DNA of 64,000 nucleotides from an uncultured Acidobacteriia bacterium (lineage in GTDB: Bacteria; Acidobacteriota; Terriglobia; Bryobacterales; Bryobacteraceae): positions 186,001-250,000 of the forward strand of contig CAINNJ010000064.1 of assembly GCA_903851195.1 (NCBI GenBank), written 5' to 3'. The notes under the pieces are model-generated. The model did no database searches. It was not told the DNA's origin and worked only from the letters and a program-made list of their open reading frames with translations. Shown here in pieces: positions 17,553 to 27,600 of this stretch; position 1 is the first letter of the stretch, and every line of letters starts with the position of its first letter. The position numbers and the translations under genes were made by a program.

Positions 17553-17918
17553 GTGTATACCATCAGCAAACAGTTTTATTTCAGCGCCAGTCACCAGTTA
17601 ATGGGCCTGCCGCCGGAGCATCAGTGCGGACGGCTTCACGGGCATAACTACCTGGTGGAAGTGGTACTGCGCTCCGCGCAGCTGTCCAGGCATTCTTTCG
17701 TGGTCGATTACGGCGACTTATACCCGCTCAAGGAGTATCTTGACAGCCGGTTCGACCACAGGCATCTCAACGACGTCTGCAGTTTCGACACGACTGCCGA
17801 AAACCTTGCCAAACACCTCTTTGATTTCTGTAAAGGGCGCTGGGCCGAGACTGTCGCGGTAAGAGTCAGTGAAACGCCCAGAACCTGGGCAACTTACGAA
17901 GAGGATTCGCAATGGTAG
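17553..17918 (+). CDS. queD: 6-carboxy-5,6,7,8-tetrahydropterin synthase (QueD/PTPS family)
   Basis: 121 residues from a GTG with GGGAG upstream. It converts dihydroneopterin triphosphate to 6-carboxytetrahydropterin (QueD) or a related pterin. The CxxxHGH signature of QueD is present (C25, H29, H31), with the third zinc His in FSASHQL (H14), the DHRHLND segment (about 68-74) and the substrate-binding Glu in VSETP (about 107). Length is typical. The start of the next gene, folE, overlaps its end, so the two steps from GTP are coupled. QueE and QueC, needed to go on to 7-deazaguanine, are absent nearby. This points to a pterin product for the NRPS cluster that follows rather than queuosine (inference). 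Confidence 0.88.
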   Translation: MYTISKQFYFSASHQLMGLPPEHQCGRLHGHNYLVEVVLRSAQLSRHSFVVDYGDLYPLKEYLDSRFDHRHLNDVCSFDTTAENLAKHLFDFCKGRWAETVAVRVSETPRTWATYEEDSQW

Positions 17919-18469
17919 ATTATCAAAAGCTGCTGGAGATCGGAAGGGATCTTCTCATTGCCATCGGAGAGGACCCGGAGCGCGAGGGAATCAAAGAGAC
18001 CCCGCGGCGTTTCGCATCCTACTGGCGGGAGTTCATCGAGCACGAATCCGGCAATATCGAAGTCGACTTCGCGTTAAGCGACACCGGCCAGATGGTCGTC
18101 GTCTCCGGGATCAAGGTATGGTCTCTGTGCGAGCATCACCTGCTGCCCTTCTGGTGCGATATCTCGATCGGCTACATTCCCGGCAAAAGGCTGCTGGGCC
18201 TTTCGAAATTCGCCCGGATAGCCAATCAGTTCGCGCACAGACCGCAGATACAGGAACGCCTGGTGTTCGAAATCGCCGGTGAAATTTCCCGCGCGACGAA
18301 CACCGAAGATGTGATCGTGATGGGCACCGGCGAGCATCTCTGCATGAAGATGCGCGGCGTGAAATCCTCCGGAGCGATGACCACCGTATCGGCACGGGGC
18401 CAGCTGGGAACGAACGCGAACCTTCGGTCTGAATTCATGCAGATCGTCGGCCAGAATATCCGGGCGTAG
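17912..18469 (+). CDS. folE: GTP cyclohydrolase I
   Basis: 185 residues. It opens GTP to dihydroneopterin triphosphate, the first step of folate, pterin and deazapurine pathways. The zinc ligands C73 and H76 in SLCEHHLLPF and C144 in EHLCMKMRG are intact, with the family motif RPQIQERL after GLSKFARI. The N-terminal helix is shorter than in E. coli FolE but normal for other bacteria. It overlaps queD by 7 bases and stands 5 bases before the acyl-CoA dehydrogenase gene, so it belongs to the cluster. Folate synthesis probably has its own copy elsewhere in the genome (inference). Confidence 0.93.
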   Translation: MVDYQKLLEIGRDLLIAIGEDPEREGIKETPRRFASYWREFIEHESGNIEVDFALSDTGQMVVVSGIKVWSLCEHHLLPFWCDISIGYIPGKRLLGLSKFARIANQFAHRPQIQERLVFEIAGEISRATNTEDVIVMGTGEHLCMKMRGVKSSGAMTTVSARGQLGTNANLRSEFMQIVGQNIRA

Positions 18470-18474
18470 GCTTC

Positions 18475-19620
18475 ATGGTCAGCTTCCAGCTCAGCGAAGA
18501 ACAGGAGCAGATGCGCAAGACCGCCCGGGAATTTTCCCGGGCGGAAATCCGTCCTGTAGCCGCTCATTATGACGAAACCGAACAGGTTCCGTGGCCGGTG
18601 CTGGAACGCGCTTCGAAGCTGGGTCTGACCACTTACCGGTATCCGGAAAAGTACGGGGGCGGCGGCATCGAAAGCCTGTTGACCGCCTGTGTAATCACCG
18701 AAGAGCTGAGTCACGGCTGCGCGGGTATCGCCAATACGCTGCTGGGATGCGACACAGTGGCGATCCCCATATTGCTGACGGGAACGGAATCCCAGAAAGA
18801 ACGCTGGCTGCCCCTGTTTTGCGATCCGAACAAGGTGCGCCTGGGAGCTTTCGCGCTTACGGAAGCAGAAGCCGGCTCCGACGTAGCGGCGCTCCGGGCC
18901 ACGGCGAAACGCGACGGGAACTTCTATATTCTGAACGGCCGCAAACAGTATATTTCGTTTGCCGGAATCGCCGATCTCTATCTTGTTTTCGCCAAAGTGG
19001 ACGGGTCGGAGATTACCGCGTTTCTGGTGGAAGCCGGCACTCCCGGTTTGTCCGTGGGAAACAAAGAAAAGAAGATGGGGATGCGGGCCTCACAGCTTTG
19101 CGAGGTGATGCTCGACGATGTCCGGGTGCCCGTTCAAAACCGGCTGGGCCAGGAAGGTCAGGGTTTTTATGTTGCCATGAAAACCTTCGAGTACAACCGG
19201 CCGCTGATTTCCAGCCTTGCTATCGGCGTGGCCAGAGCCGCCTATGAGTACGCCTTAACCTACGCGAAGCAACGGGTCCAGTTCAACAGGCCTATCATTG
19301 CCAACCAGGCGATCAGTTTCCTGCTCGCGGACATGGCGACGAACATCGAGGCCGCGCGCCTTCTGGTGTGGAAAGCCGCGTGGATGATCGACCAGGGTCT
19401 GCCGGCCAACGCCGCCGCCAGCATGGCGAAGGGCTATGCCGCGGATTTGGCCATGCAAGTCACAACCGACGCCGTGCAGATTCTGGGCGGAAATGGTCTG
19501 ATGCGGGACTATCCGGTCGAGAAGTGGATGCGCGACGCCAAAATTCTGCAGATCGTGGAAGGAACCAGTCAGATCCAGCGGATGATTATCTCTCAGCTGC
19601 TGGCCGTGCCGCAAACCTGA
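18475..19620 (+). CDS. Acyl-CoA dehydrogenase family flavoprotein
   Basis: 381 residues, full length. All parts of the FAD fold are present: LSEEQEQMRKTAREF at the start, the FAD region FALTEAEAGSD, the central ITAFLVE beta domain, QVTTDAVQILGGNGL and the catalytic base Glu in VEGTSQIQR. It should abstract a proton alpha to a thioester and make a double bond, with ETF as acceptor. Within assembly-line clusters such enzymes often act on carrier-bound acyl groups or on other C-N or C-C bonds. Lying between the pterin genes and the first NRPS, it could oxidise a reduced pterin or its carrier-bound form (inference). Confidence 0.88.
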   Translation: MVSFQLSEEQEQMRKTAREFSRAEIRPVAAHYDETEQVPWPVLERASKLGLTTYRYPEKYGGGGIESLLTACVITEELSHGCAGIANTLLGCDTVAIPILLTGTESQKERWLPLFCDPNKVRLGAFALTEAEAGSDVAALRATAKRDGNFYILNGRKQYISFAGIADLYLVFAKVDGSEITAFLVEAGTPGLSVGNKEKKMGMRASQLCEVMLDDVRVPVQNRLGQEGQGFYVAMKTFEYNRPLISSLAIGVARAAYEYALTYAKQRVQFNRPIIANQAISFLLADMATNIEAARLLVWKAAWMIDQGLPANAAASMAKGYAADLAMQVTTDAVQILGGNGLMRDYPVEKWMRDAKILQIVEGTSQIQRMIISQLLAVPQT

Positions 19621-19692
19621 TATCACCGGGGCGGCGCACAGCGGAATTGAGTGGTGGAAGCGCAGTGAGATTTTTTTGGGGGAGACGCGGGC

Positions 19693-22600
19693 ATGTATGA
19701 ACGAGAGAGCGTAACCGGCAGGTTGCCTCAACACGGAGGAGCGGGACTGGCCGATCCGGCGGAGCCGCTGTCCCTGCCTTACCATTGCGTTCATCAGGCC
19801 TTCGAAGCGCAGGCGAAAGAATGTCCCGAAGCGCCCGCGCTCACCTTTGGCGACTCCACTCTGACGTACGGTGAACTGAATCTCCGGGCGAATCAGCTGG
19901 CACATTACCTGCGAACGCTGGGAGTCGGCCCGGAAATTCTGGTGGGACTTTGCGTCGAGCGTTCCGTCGACACAATTGTCGGGATGCTGGCGATTCTGAA
20001 AGCGGGCGGAGCGTACGTTCCGCTGGATGTCGCTTATCCTCAGGATCGCTTAGCCTACATGATCCGGGACGCGCGCATCCCGGTTATTATTACGCGCAGC
20101 GAACTTAGACCGGGACTGGCGACGCATCAGCTGAAAGTCGTCTCGCTGGACGCGGACCGGGACAGGATCGGCAGTGAGTCAGGAGAAAACCCCGATTCGG
20201 GCGTGTCCGCGGACAACCTGATGTATGTGATCTACACGTCGGGTTCAACGGGCAAGCCGAAGGGTGTGATGGTCACCCACGGCAACGTGGCCCGTCTTTT
20301 CGAGGCAACCCGGCCGTTTCTTCAGTTCGACGCCGGCGATTCCTGGACGCTCTTTCATTCCTGCTCCTTCGGTTTTTCGGTATGGGAAATCTGGGGCGCT
20401 TTGTATCATGGCGCCAGACTGGTTATTGTTTCCCAGGCGGTCAGCCAGTCCACGGATGATTTTTACGAACTGGTCTGCCGCGAACGGATCACCGTTCTCA
20501 GCCAGACTCCCTCGGCGTTCAGCCTTTTTCTGCTGGCCGATGCGGCTTCAAAGCACGAGTTCGGCCTGAATCTGCGATATATCGTCTTCAGCGGCGAGCG
20601 CCTCGAAAACCAGCGCGTGGAGTCCTGGATCAAGCGGCACGGCGATGAACAGCCACGCCTGGTCAACATGTACGCGATTACCGAAACCGCGGGTGAAATT
20701 ACCTACCAGCGAATCACGCGTAAGGACTTATCGGAGAGCACTCGCAACGTTATCGGCGTGCCGCTTCCGGATGTTCAGATCTATATTCTGGACGAAGATG
20801 GAAAGCAGGTCCCGGCCGGTTCGCCAGGTGAGATGTATGTCGGCAGTTCCTGCGTTGCACGGGGTTATCTGAACCTGCCGGAGCTGACGGCGCAGAAGTT
20901 CCTGCCTAATCCGTTCGCCGACGGAAGGCAGGAAGGGCTTTACAGAACCGGCGACCGCGCGCGCGTGCTGCCCAACGGCGAGATCGAGTTTCTGGGCCGG
21001 GCGGACGATCAGGTGAAAATCCGCGGTTATCGGGTGGAACTGTCTGAGATTCAGGATGTCTTAACCGCCCATCCCGCCATTCAGGAAGCCGTTGTTTCCA
21101 CCGAGCAATCGGAAACAGCCAGCCAGGCCCGGTTGATCGCGTTCATAGTCCCGCACGGCGCGTCGCCCGCAACAGCGGATCTGCAAAGTTATCTGAAAGC
21201 GAATCTGCCCGAGTATATGATCCCGGGCTCGTTCGTGACACTGGACAGGATTCCGCGGTCCCCGAACGGCAAGATCGACAGGCAAAAACTACTGTCGATG
21301 AAAACGCCCGCGGAGACAGCTCCACGCTATAAGGCGCAGACAAGGGAAGAGCAGGCTTTGGCCAGTCTTTGGGCTCTGGGCGCCGCGACGGAAGCGCCGG
21401 TAATTCCCTTTGGCGGCAACCCTTCTCCCGCAAAGGAAATCCGGAACGACGATGCGCAGCCGGGTACGTCCGTGGAACAAACATTGGCTCAGATCTGGAA
21501 AGAAGTCCTGGGCCTGAACAGAATCGGCTTGCAGGATGATTTTCTTGAGCTGGGTGGAAACTCACTCCTGGCCGCGCAGGTCCTGCATCGGACGAACGAT
21601 GTTTTCAGGGTAGATCTTTCCACGCGCCACTTCTTCGATGCGGGCACGATCGGGGGCCTGGCACGTCTGATTACGCAGAAGCAGACGGATCAGCTTGCGC
21701 CGGATGAACTGGCCGGCATGCTTGCGGAGCTGGAGGAATTCTCCGACGAAGAAGCCCGGCAACTTCTTGCGAACCGGGCCGGCGAGGCAAATAGCGCAGG
21801 CACCGGCAGTCTCGCAGCCCTGGAAATTCCGGCAAGCGGGACGCAACACGATCGTTATATGCGCCTTGCGATCGGGAAGGCGAAGGAAGCTGTTCGGGAG
21901 CACCAGACGCCGATCGCGGCTTGTGTTGTGAAAGACGGCGAGGTGGTCGCGTGCGTCCACAATTCCGTCCGGCGCGATACGGATCCGACAGCGCACGCCG
22001 AAGTGCTGGCAATTCGGGAAGCGTGCCGCAAGCTCGAGACGACCGATCTGTCCGGATGCGTGCTCTATTCGACGCTGGAACCGTGTCCGATGTGTTTCAG
22101 CGCCTGCACCTGGGCCAATTTATCGACGGTCGGATACGGCGCGAGAAGAGAAGACGCGGTTCAGATCGGTCTTCCCAAAGCCGGGACCTCCGTTCAGTCA
22201 CTCAAGACTTACCTGCGCAGTTCCGTGGAACTGGTGGCGGATATTTTGCGGGATGAAAATCTGGAAGTCTTCGAACTCTGGAATCAGGCCAGAGGAGCCC
22301 GGACTTCGCAGTACGACCGGATCGCGGAACAGTTCAAACAGGTGAGGAACTCACCGGTTAACAAGCATATTGTCGATCACACGCTTTTCTCGATGATCGG
22401 CGACCTCGATCGGGGGCAATCCGTTCTGGATCTTGCCTGTGGTGAAGGCCACTACTCCCGGAAGCTGAAGCGCCGGGGGGCTGCACTCGTCACCGGCGTC
22501 GATATCTCGTCGCAGATGATCCGGCTTGCGGAAGAACAGGAAAACAGCGATCCGCTCGGCATCACCTATCTCTGCAGCGATGTGCTCGAACTCGGCGTTA

Positions 22601-23040
22601 TCGGCCAGTTCGACGTGGTGGTTGCGCCGTTTCTTTTGAACTACGCCAGGACGAAAGAGCATCTGATCGACATGTGCAAAATCGTCTGTTCCAATCTGAA
22701 GCCAGGCGGCCACTTCATCGTTCTTACCGAGAATTTCAACCAGTCACCGGAAGATTTTGGCGGCTATGAACGGTATGGCTATTCCAAATCCGTCGCTCAC
22801 CCCTCCGGTGAAGGCGCCGTGATTACCTACAGGATGTCCACGGGATCGGAGGAACTCCGGTTCGACGGGCACTACTGGTCGGGCGCGAGTTACAGTGACG
22901 CGTTCGAAACCGCCGGATTCAAGGATATCCGGACACACAATCTGTCGTGCTCACCGGAAGGGATCGAGGAGTACGGGCATCGCTTCTGGAAGACCTTCCT
23001 TGATAATCCGCCCTTCATCGGGGTGGTCTGCCGGAAATAG
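19693..23040 (+). CDS. NRPS protein: adenylation - carrier - zinc deaminase - methyltransferase
   Basis: 1115 residues, ATG after a purine-rich GGGGGAGA. Adenylation domain about 30-535: YTSGSTGKPKG (181-191), NMYAITET (325-332), YRTGD (417-421), PNGKIDR (524-530). There is no condensation domain, so this is a loading module. The substrate-pocket positions read G227, F228, W231, S, V, S, M, G, E, K; G227 replaces the Asp that holds the amino group of an amino acid. Carrier domain about 590-660 with S624 in LGGNSL. A cytidine/guanine-deaminase fold spans about 718-830, with H768-A-E770 and PCPMC (797-801), the complete zinc and proton-shuttle set. A class I SAM methyltransferase spans about 870-1115 (VLDLACGEGHY). 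The line-up suggests an aryl-acid-like starter that is deaminated and methylated on the carrier. Confidence 0.9.
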   Translation: MYERESVTGRLPQHGGAGLADPAEPLSLPYHCVHQAFEAQAKECPEAPALTFGDSTLTYGELNLRANQLAHYLRTLGVGPEILVGLCVERSVDTIVGMLAILKAGGAYVPLDVAYPQDRLAYMIRDARIPVIITRSELRPGLATHQLKVVSLDADRDRIGSESGENPDSGVSADNLMYVIYTSGSTGKPKGVMVTHGNVARLFEATRPFLQFDAGDSWTLFHSCSFGFSVWEIWGALYHGARLVIVSQAVSQSTDDFYELVCRERITVLSQTPSAFSLFLLADAASKHEFGLNLRYIVFSGERLENQRVESWIKRHGDEQPRLVNMYAITETAGEITYQRITRKDLSESTRNVIGVPLPDVQIYILDEDGKQVPAGSPGEMYVGSSCVARGYLNLPELTAQKFLPNPFADGRQEGLYRTGDRARVLPNGEIEFLGRADDQVKIRGYRVELSEIQDVLTAHPAIQEAVVSTEQSETASQARLIAFIVPHGASPATADLQSYLKANLPEYMIPGSFVTLDRIPRSPNGKIDRQKLLSMKTPAETAPRYKAQTREEQALASLWALGAATEAPVIPFGGNPSPAKEIRNDDAQPGTSVEQTLAQIWKEVLGLNRIGLQDDFLELGGNSLLAAQVLHRTNDVFRVDLSTRHFFDAGTIGGLARLITQKQTDQLAPDELAGMLAELEEFSDEEARQLLANRAGEANSAGTGSLAALEIPASGTQHDRYMRLAIGKAKEAVREHQTPIAACVVKDGEVVACVHNSVRRDTDPTAHAEVLAIREACRKLETTDLSGCVLYSTLEPCPMCFSACTWANLSTVGYGARREDAVQIGLPKAGTSVQSLKTYLRSSVELVADILRDENLEVFELWNQARGARTSQYDRIAEQFKQVRNSPVNKHIVDHTLFSMIGDLDRGQSVLDLACGEGHYSRKLKRRGAALVTGVDISSQMIRLAEEQENSDPLGITYLCSDVLELGVIGQFDVVVAPFLLNYARTKEHLIDMCKIVCSNLKPGGHFIVLTENFNQSPEDFGGYERYGYSKSVAHPSGEGAVITYRMSTGSEELRFDGHYWSGASYSDAFETAGFKDIRTHNLSCSPEGIEEYGHRFWKTFLDNPPFIGVVCRK

Positions 23041-23049
23041 GGAAAAGCC

Positions 23050-24660
23050 ATGAATAACGCGAACAGTATCGTCGATGTCGCTATCCTTGGCGGTGGTGTA
23101 GCGGGCTCGACCCTCGCCCTTCATCTCGCGCTGCATCTGCCGGAGGTTACGGTCGCGGTTGTGGAACCGAGTCCGGAGCCACCAAGATTCACTCATAAAG
23201 TGGGAGAATCGAGCCTTGGTCCGCAGGGCGCTTATTTCGCCAAGTGGCTGCAGCTTGAGGATTATCTCAATCGGGATCACATAGAAAAGTTCGGAGCGCG
23301 CTACTTCTTCGGAAATCCGGATGGCCCCTTTTCCGAAAGGCCTGAGATCGGGCCCCGGCATGCGGTTACGGAATTTCCGATCTTCGAATACCAGGTGGAT
23401 CGCGGCAAGCTGGAGAGCGATCTCCGGAAAATGGTCACCGACCGCGGTGTTACCTGGTTGACCGCTCAGGCGACAGGCGTTGAAGCCGGTCAGTCGGAGA
23501 ATTCGCATACCGTTTCCCTGCAGGACCGGGCGAGTGGTGAAACATCGCAATTACAGGCCCGCTGGCTGATCGATGCCACGGGGCGCCGCCGTTTCCTGCA
23601 CCGTCTCCGTCACGGCCGTGTCGCTCCGAACGGCCCCTGCAGCGCCGCCTGGTTCCGCGTTCCTGTGTGGATCGATGTGGACGCTTTTGTCCCGGCGTCC
23701 GACACCGAATGGCACGATCGCGTGCGTCCGCAACACCCGCGGGGAATTTCCTTCGGACGGTTTAACTCCACCAATCACCTTTGTGGAACCGGGTATTGGG
23801 TGTGGCTGATTGCGTTGCCGGAGGGTGTGATGAGCGTGGGGATTGTGGCCAAGGAGGAGCACATCCCGTTTGAAACCTTCAACACGCGCGATCTCGCGCG
23901 GCGCTGGCTGGCGGAGCATGAGCCGCAGGTCGCCGCCGCGATGGAAAACTGCGAAATGATGGATTTCCGCACGATGCGGCGTTACTCGTATCCCGTGCAG
24001 GATTTTATTTCCGCGGATCGGTCAGCTCTGGTGGGCGAGGCTCTTGGGTTTGCCGACCCGTTCTACTCCCCCGGCGGCGACATGATCTCGCTCGCCAATC
24101 TTATGGTGGTCGAGTCAATTCGGCGCGAACGCGCTGGTCAACTCGATGAGCAGGCTTGTCGGGCGCTGACGGAAAGCATGCGGCGCATTCAGGCCCTCTC
24201 CGTGGAATCCATTCAGTCAATTTATCCCTGTCTGGGCTCTTCGCGCGCTGCCGGCGCTCACGTCATTCTGGACTTTTTTGGTCTGGTCACGCCAATGTCG
24301 CTGCTTGTTAACAATTTCAGCGCCGGGATTTACGACTTCCTGGCGAGTGAAGAAGCGCATCTCGTGCTCGGGGAACTGGCGGAGATAAGGCAGGAACTCA
24401 ACCAGCTCATCAAGACCTGGGCCCGGGGCGAGAACTCTCAGCTGCCTCCAGGTTCGCACCTCGATCACACGGAAAAGCTCTACGAACTGATCGAGAGTAT
24501 CTGGAAGGACTCAGAGGGAAGAGATCTGCACTCGCTGGTTAACTTCTTACTTGAGAATTTCAGAAGGGTCGCCCGCTCTTATCGAACGCAGGGACTGGAC
24601 TGGGAATTCTTCGATCCTTCATTGATGCCGGCCGTGAGCCATCTTCAGGAGCACACGTGA
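23050..24660 (+). CDS. Flavin-dependent halogenase-like oxidoreductase
   Basis: 536 residues. An FAD-dependent enzyme of the tryptophan/phenol halogenase superfamily. The N-terminal nucleotide fold is LGGGVAGSTLA; the halogenase-type signature appears as WVWLIALPEG (WxWxI kept, the usual following Pro replaced by Ala); and the second signature FADPFYSPGG fits the F-x-D-P-x-x-S-x-G pattern. VGESSLGPQG matches the conserved GES/GEA loop. It could chlorinate an electron-rich ring, or be one of the many halogenase-like monooxygenases or dehydrogenases, and the altered WxWxIP leaves this open. It starts 9 bases after the first NRPS gene and overlaps the next NRPS gene by 4 bases. Confidence 0.75.
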   Translation: MNNANSIVDVAILGGGVAGSTLALHLALHLPEVTVAVVEPSPEPPRFTHKVGESSLGPQGAYFAKWLQLEDYLNRDHIEKFGARYFFGNPDGPFSERPEIGPRHAVTEFPIFEYQVDRGKLESDLRKMVTDRGVTWLTAQATGVEAGQSENSHTVSLQDRASGETSQLQARWLIDATGRRRFLHRLRHGRVAPNGPCSAAWFRVPVWIDVDAFVPASDTEWHDRVRPQHPRGISFGRFNSTNHLCGTGYWVWLIALPEGVMSVGIVAKEEHIPFETFNTRDLARRWLAEHEPQVAAAMENCEMMDFRTMRRYSYPVQDFISADRSALVGEALGFADPFYSPGGDMISLANLMVVESIRRERAGQLDEQACRALTESMRRIQALSVESIQSIYPCLGSSRAAGAHVILDFFGLVTPMSLLVNNFSAGIYDFLASEEAHLVLGELAEIRQELNQLIKTWARGENSQLPPGSHLDHTEKLYELIESIWKDSEGRDLHSLVNFLLENFRRVARSYRTQGLDWEFFDPSLMPAVSHLQEHT

Positions 24661-27600
24661 CACCGGAAGCAAACTCCCGGATGTTGGAGCAGCTTGCGCA
24701 GCTCTCTCCGGAAAAGCGGGCCCTTTTCGAGGCACGACTCAAAGAAAAGCTGCAGGGCTCGGGCAACAAGACCGGCATCGTCCGCGGGGAAGAATCGTCG
24801 ACCGCGGCTCCCTCGTTCACGCAGCAGCGCTTCTGGTTCCTCGACCAACTGGAACCGAATTTACCGGTCTATCATGAGTGGACCGCGGTTCGCCTCCGCG
24901 GTCCGCTGGACGCCGCGGCGCTGGAAGACAGCGTCAACGCCGTCGTGCGCCGGCACGAAGCCCTGCGCACAACTTTTTCCGTTCGCGACGGGCAACCGAT
25001 TCAGGTGATTGCTCCGGCACTCAAAATTCCGGTTCACGTGATCGAACTGCAGAATTTTCCGGCGTCCGGGCGTTGGGACGAAGCGCGGCGTCTGGCGACG
25101 GCCGAGACACAGCGGCCCTTTGACCTTGCGTCCGGACCGCTTCTGCGGGTAACGCTGTTTCGGATGGAAGGTGAGGAGCACATTCTGCTTCTCACCTTCC
25201 ATCACATCGTGATTGACGCCTGGTCGGCGACCATCTTCTATCGGGAACTCGGCGCTATTTATGCCGCGCTACTGCGGAAGCAGCCCGCCGGTCTGCCCGA
25301 ACTCCCTGTTCGATATTCGGATTTCGCGGTTTGGCAGCGCGCGTGGCTGAACAGTCCTGCGTTTGCGTCTCAATTGTCTTACTGGCGAAAACAACTGGCC
25401 GGTCTTACTCCCCTTCAGATACCGACGGATCGGCCACGCCCTCACAGGCAAAGCTACCGGGGCGAGCAGCAGTCCGTTGTACTCGCGGCGCCACTGGCGG
25501 CATCGCTCCAGGCCATAAGTCAGAGTGCGGGCGCCAGTCTGTTCATGACCCTGCTGGCGGCATTTCAGGTCCTGTTGCACCGTTATACGGGGCAGGACGA
25601 TATTGTTGTCGGCTCACCGATCGCCAACCGGAACCGGCGCGAAGTCGAAGGTTTGATTGGCTGCTTCACCAACACGCTGGCACTGCGGAGTGACTTATCG
25701 GGAAATCCCGAATTCCGCACGCTGCTTAGCAGGGTGCGCGCGACCGTGCTGGACGCGCTGACTCATCAGGATCTGCCTTTCGAGAAACTGATGGAGGAGT
25801 TACCGCAGGAACGGGACCTGAGCCGGACGCCGATCTTTCAGGTCATGTTCGTGTTCAACAACACGGCACTGAAGTTCAACCAGTTTGGCTCCGTGCAGGC
25901 GGAGCCGGTCGATTTCCAGAGCACCATCGCAAGATTCGACCTAACGCTCTCCGTCATGGAGCTGGAATCGGGACTGAAGGCGGAACTGATTTACAACACC
26001 GACCTGTTTGACGAAGTCACGGCCAGGAATATGGCCGGTCATCTGCAAACGTTGCTGGGCGGCATTGCCGCCGATCCGGAGCGACGAATCGCGAACCTGC
26101 CATTGCTGACCACGGCGGAGCGCAATCAGTTGTTGACTGCCTGGAACGACACCCACACCGACTATCCCAGGAATGCCTGCCTGCACGAGTTGTTCGAACA
26201 GCAGGTCAACCGTACACCGGACGCGGAAGCGCTGGTTTTTGAAAATGAGCGCTTGACCTACCGCGAACTGAACGCGCGAGCCAACCAACTGGCACACTAT
26301 CTGCGGACCATGGGCGTGGGTCCGGAACTTTCCGTCGGAATTTGCCTGGAGCGATCCGTCGATCTGCTGGTTGGGGTGTTGGGCGTTCTGAAAGCCGGCG
26401 GAACCTATTTAGCCCTCGATCCGGCCTATCCGGCGGAACGAATTGCCTACATATTGCAGGACAGTCAGCCACAGGTACTGCTGACACAGGCCTCGGTTTT
26501 GCCGTCTTTGCCTGCAGTCGCCGCGCGAGTGCTTTGTCCGGACAGTGAGCGGCAGGCCATCGCGCAGCAGCCCGAGTCCAACCCCGACGGTACCGCGAAC
26601 GCCGGCAATCTGGCTTATATTTTGTACACGTCCGGATCGACTGGTCGGCCCAAAGGGGTGGAGATAGAACATCGCAGTGCCGTGGCGCTTGTCGACTGGA
26701 CGCGGCACGTCTATCCGCAGGAAGAGATTGCCGGGGTGCTGGCGTCCACCTCGATCTGTTTCGATCTCTCCGTCTTCGAAATTTTTGTTCCCCTGAGCCG
26801 GGGCGGGAAGATCATTCTTGCTCTGAATGCGCTGCACCTGCCGACGATGCCGGCTGCGTCGGAGGTGACGCTGATTAATACCGTGCCTTCGGTGATGGCC
26901 GAACTGATCCGTAACAACGCGCTTCCCGCCAGTGTCACGGTCGCCAATCTGGCCGGTGAGCCTTTAAAGAAGGCGCTGACGGAGCCGCTCTATAAGCACA
27001 AGAGTGTGCGTCGTGTGTTCAACCTGTACGGTCCGTCGGAGACTACAACCTATTCCACATTTTCTCTGGTTGACCGGACCTCGGGAGCGGAACCGACCAT
27101 CGGCCGACCCATCGCGAATACTCAGGTCTATATTCTGGACAGCCAGATGCAACCAGTGCCGGCCGGTGTAATCGGTGAACTCTACATTGGCGGTGAGGGC
27201 GTGGCGCGGGGCTACCGGAACCAGCCCGAACTTACAGCTGAGAAATTCCTGCGGAATCCTTTCCTGCCCGAGGACAGGAACGGCCGAATGTACAAGACCG
27301 GGGATCTGGTGCGGTATTTGCCGCTTAGCTCGGGCGGAGACGCACTGTCCGGAGCGAACCTCGAATTCCTCGGGCGGCGTGATAATCAGGTCAAACTGCG
27401 CGGCTTTCGGATTGAACTGGGCGAGATTGAAACGGTTCTGAGTCAGCATCCGGCGGTACGAGAGGCCGTCGTGGTGGCACGGGAAGATGTACCCGGGGAT
27501 ACACGTCTGGTCGCTTACATCAGAACGACCGACGCGCAGGATCCGAGTCCTGACAGTCTGAAAAATACGTTAAGCGATCATGTGCGGCGAAGCTTGCCAC

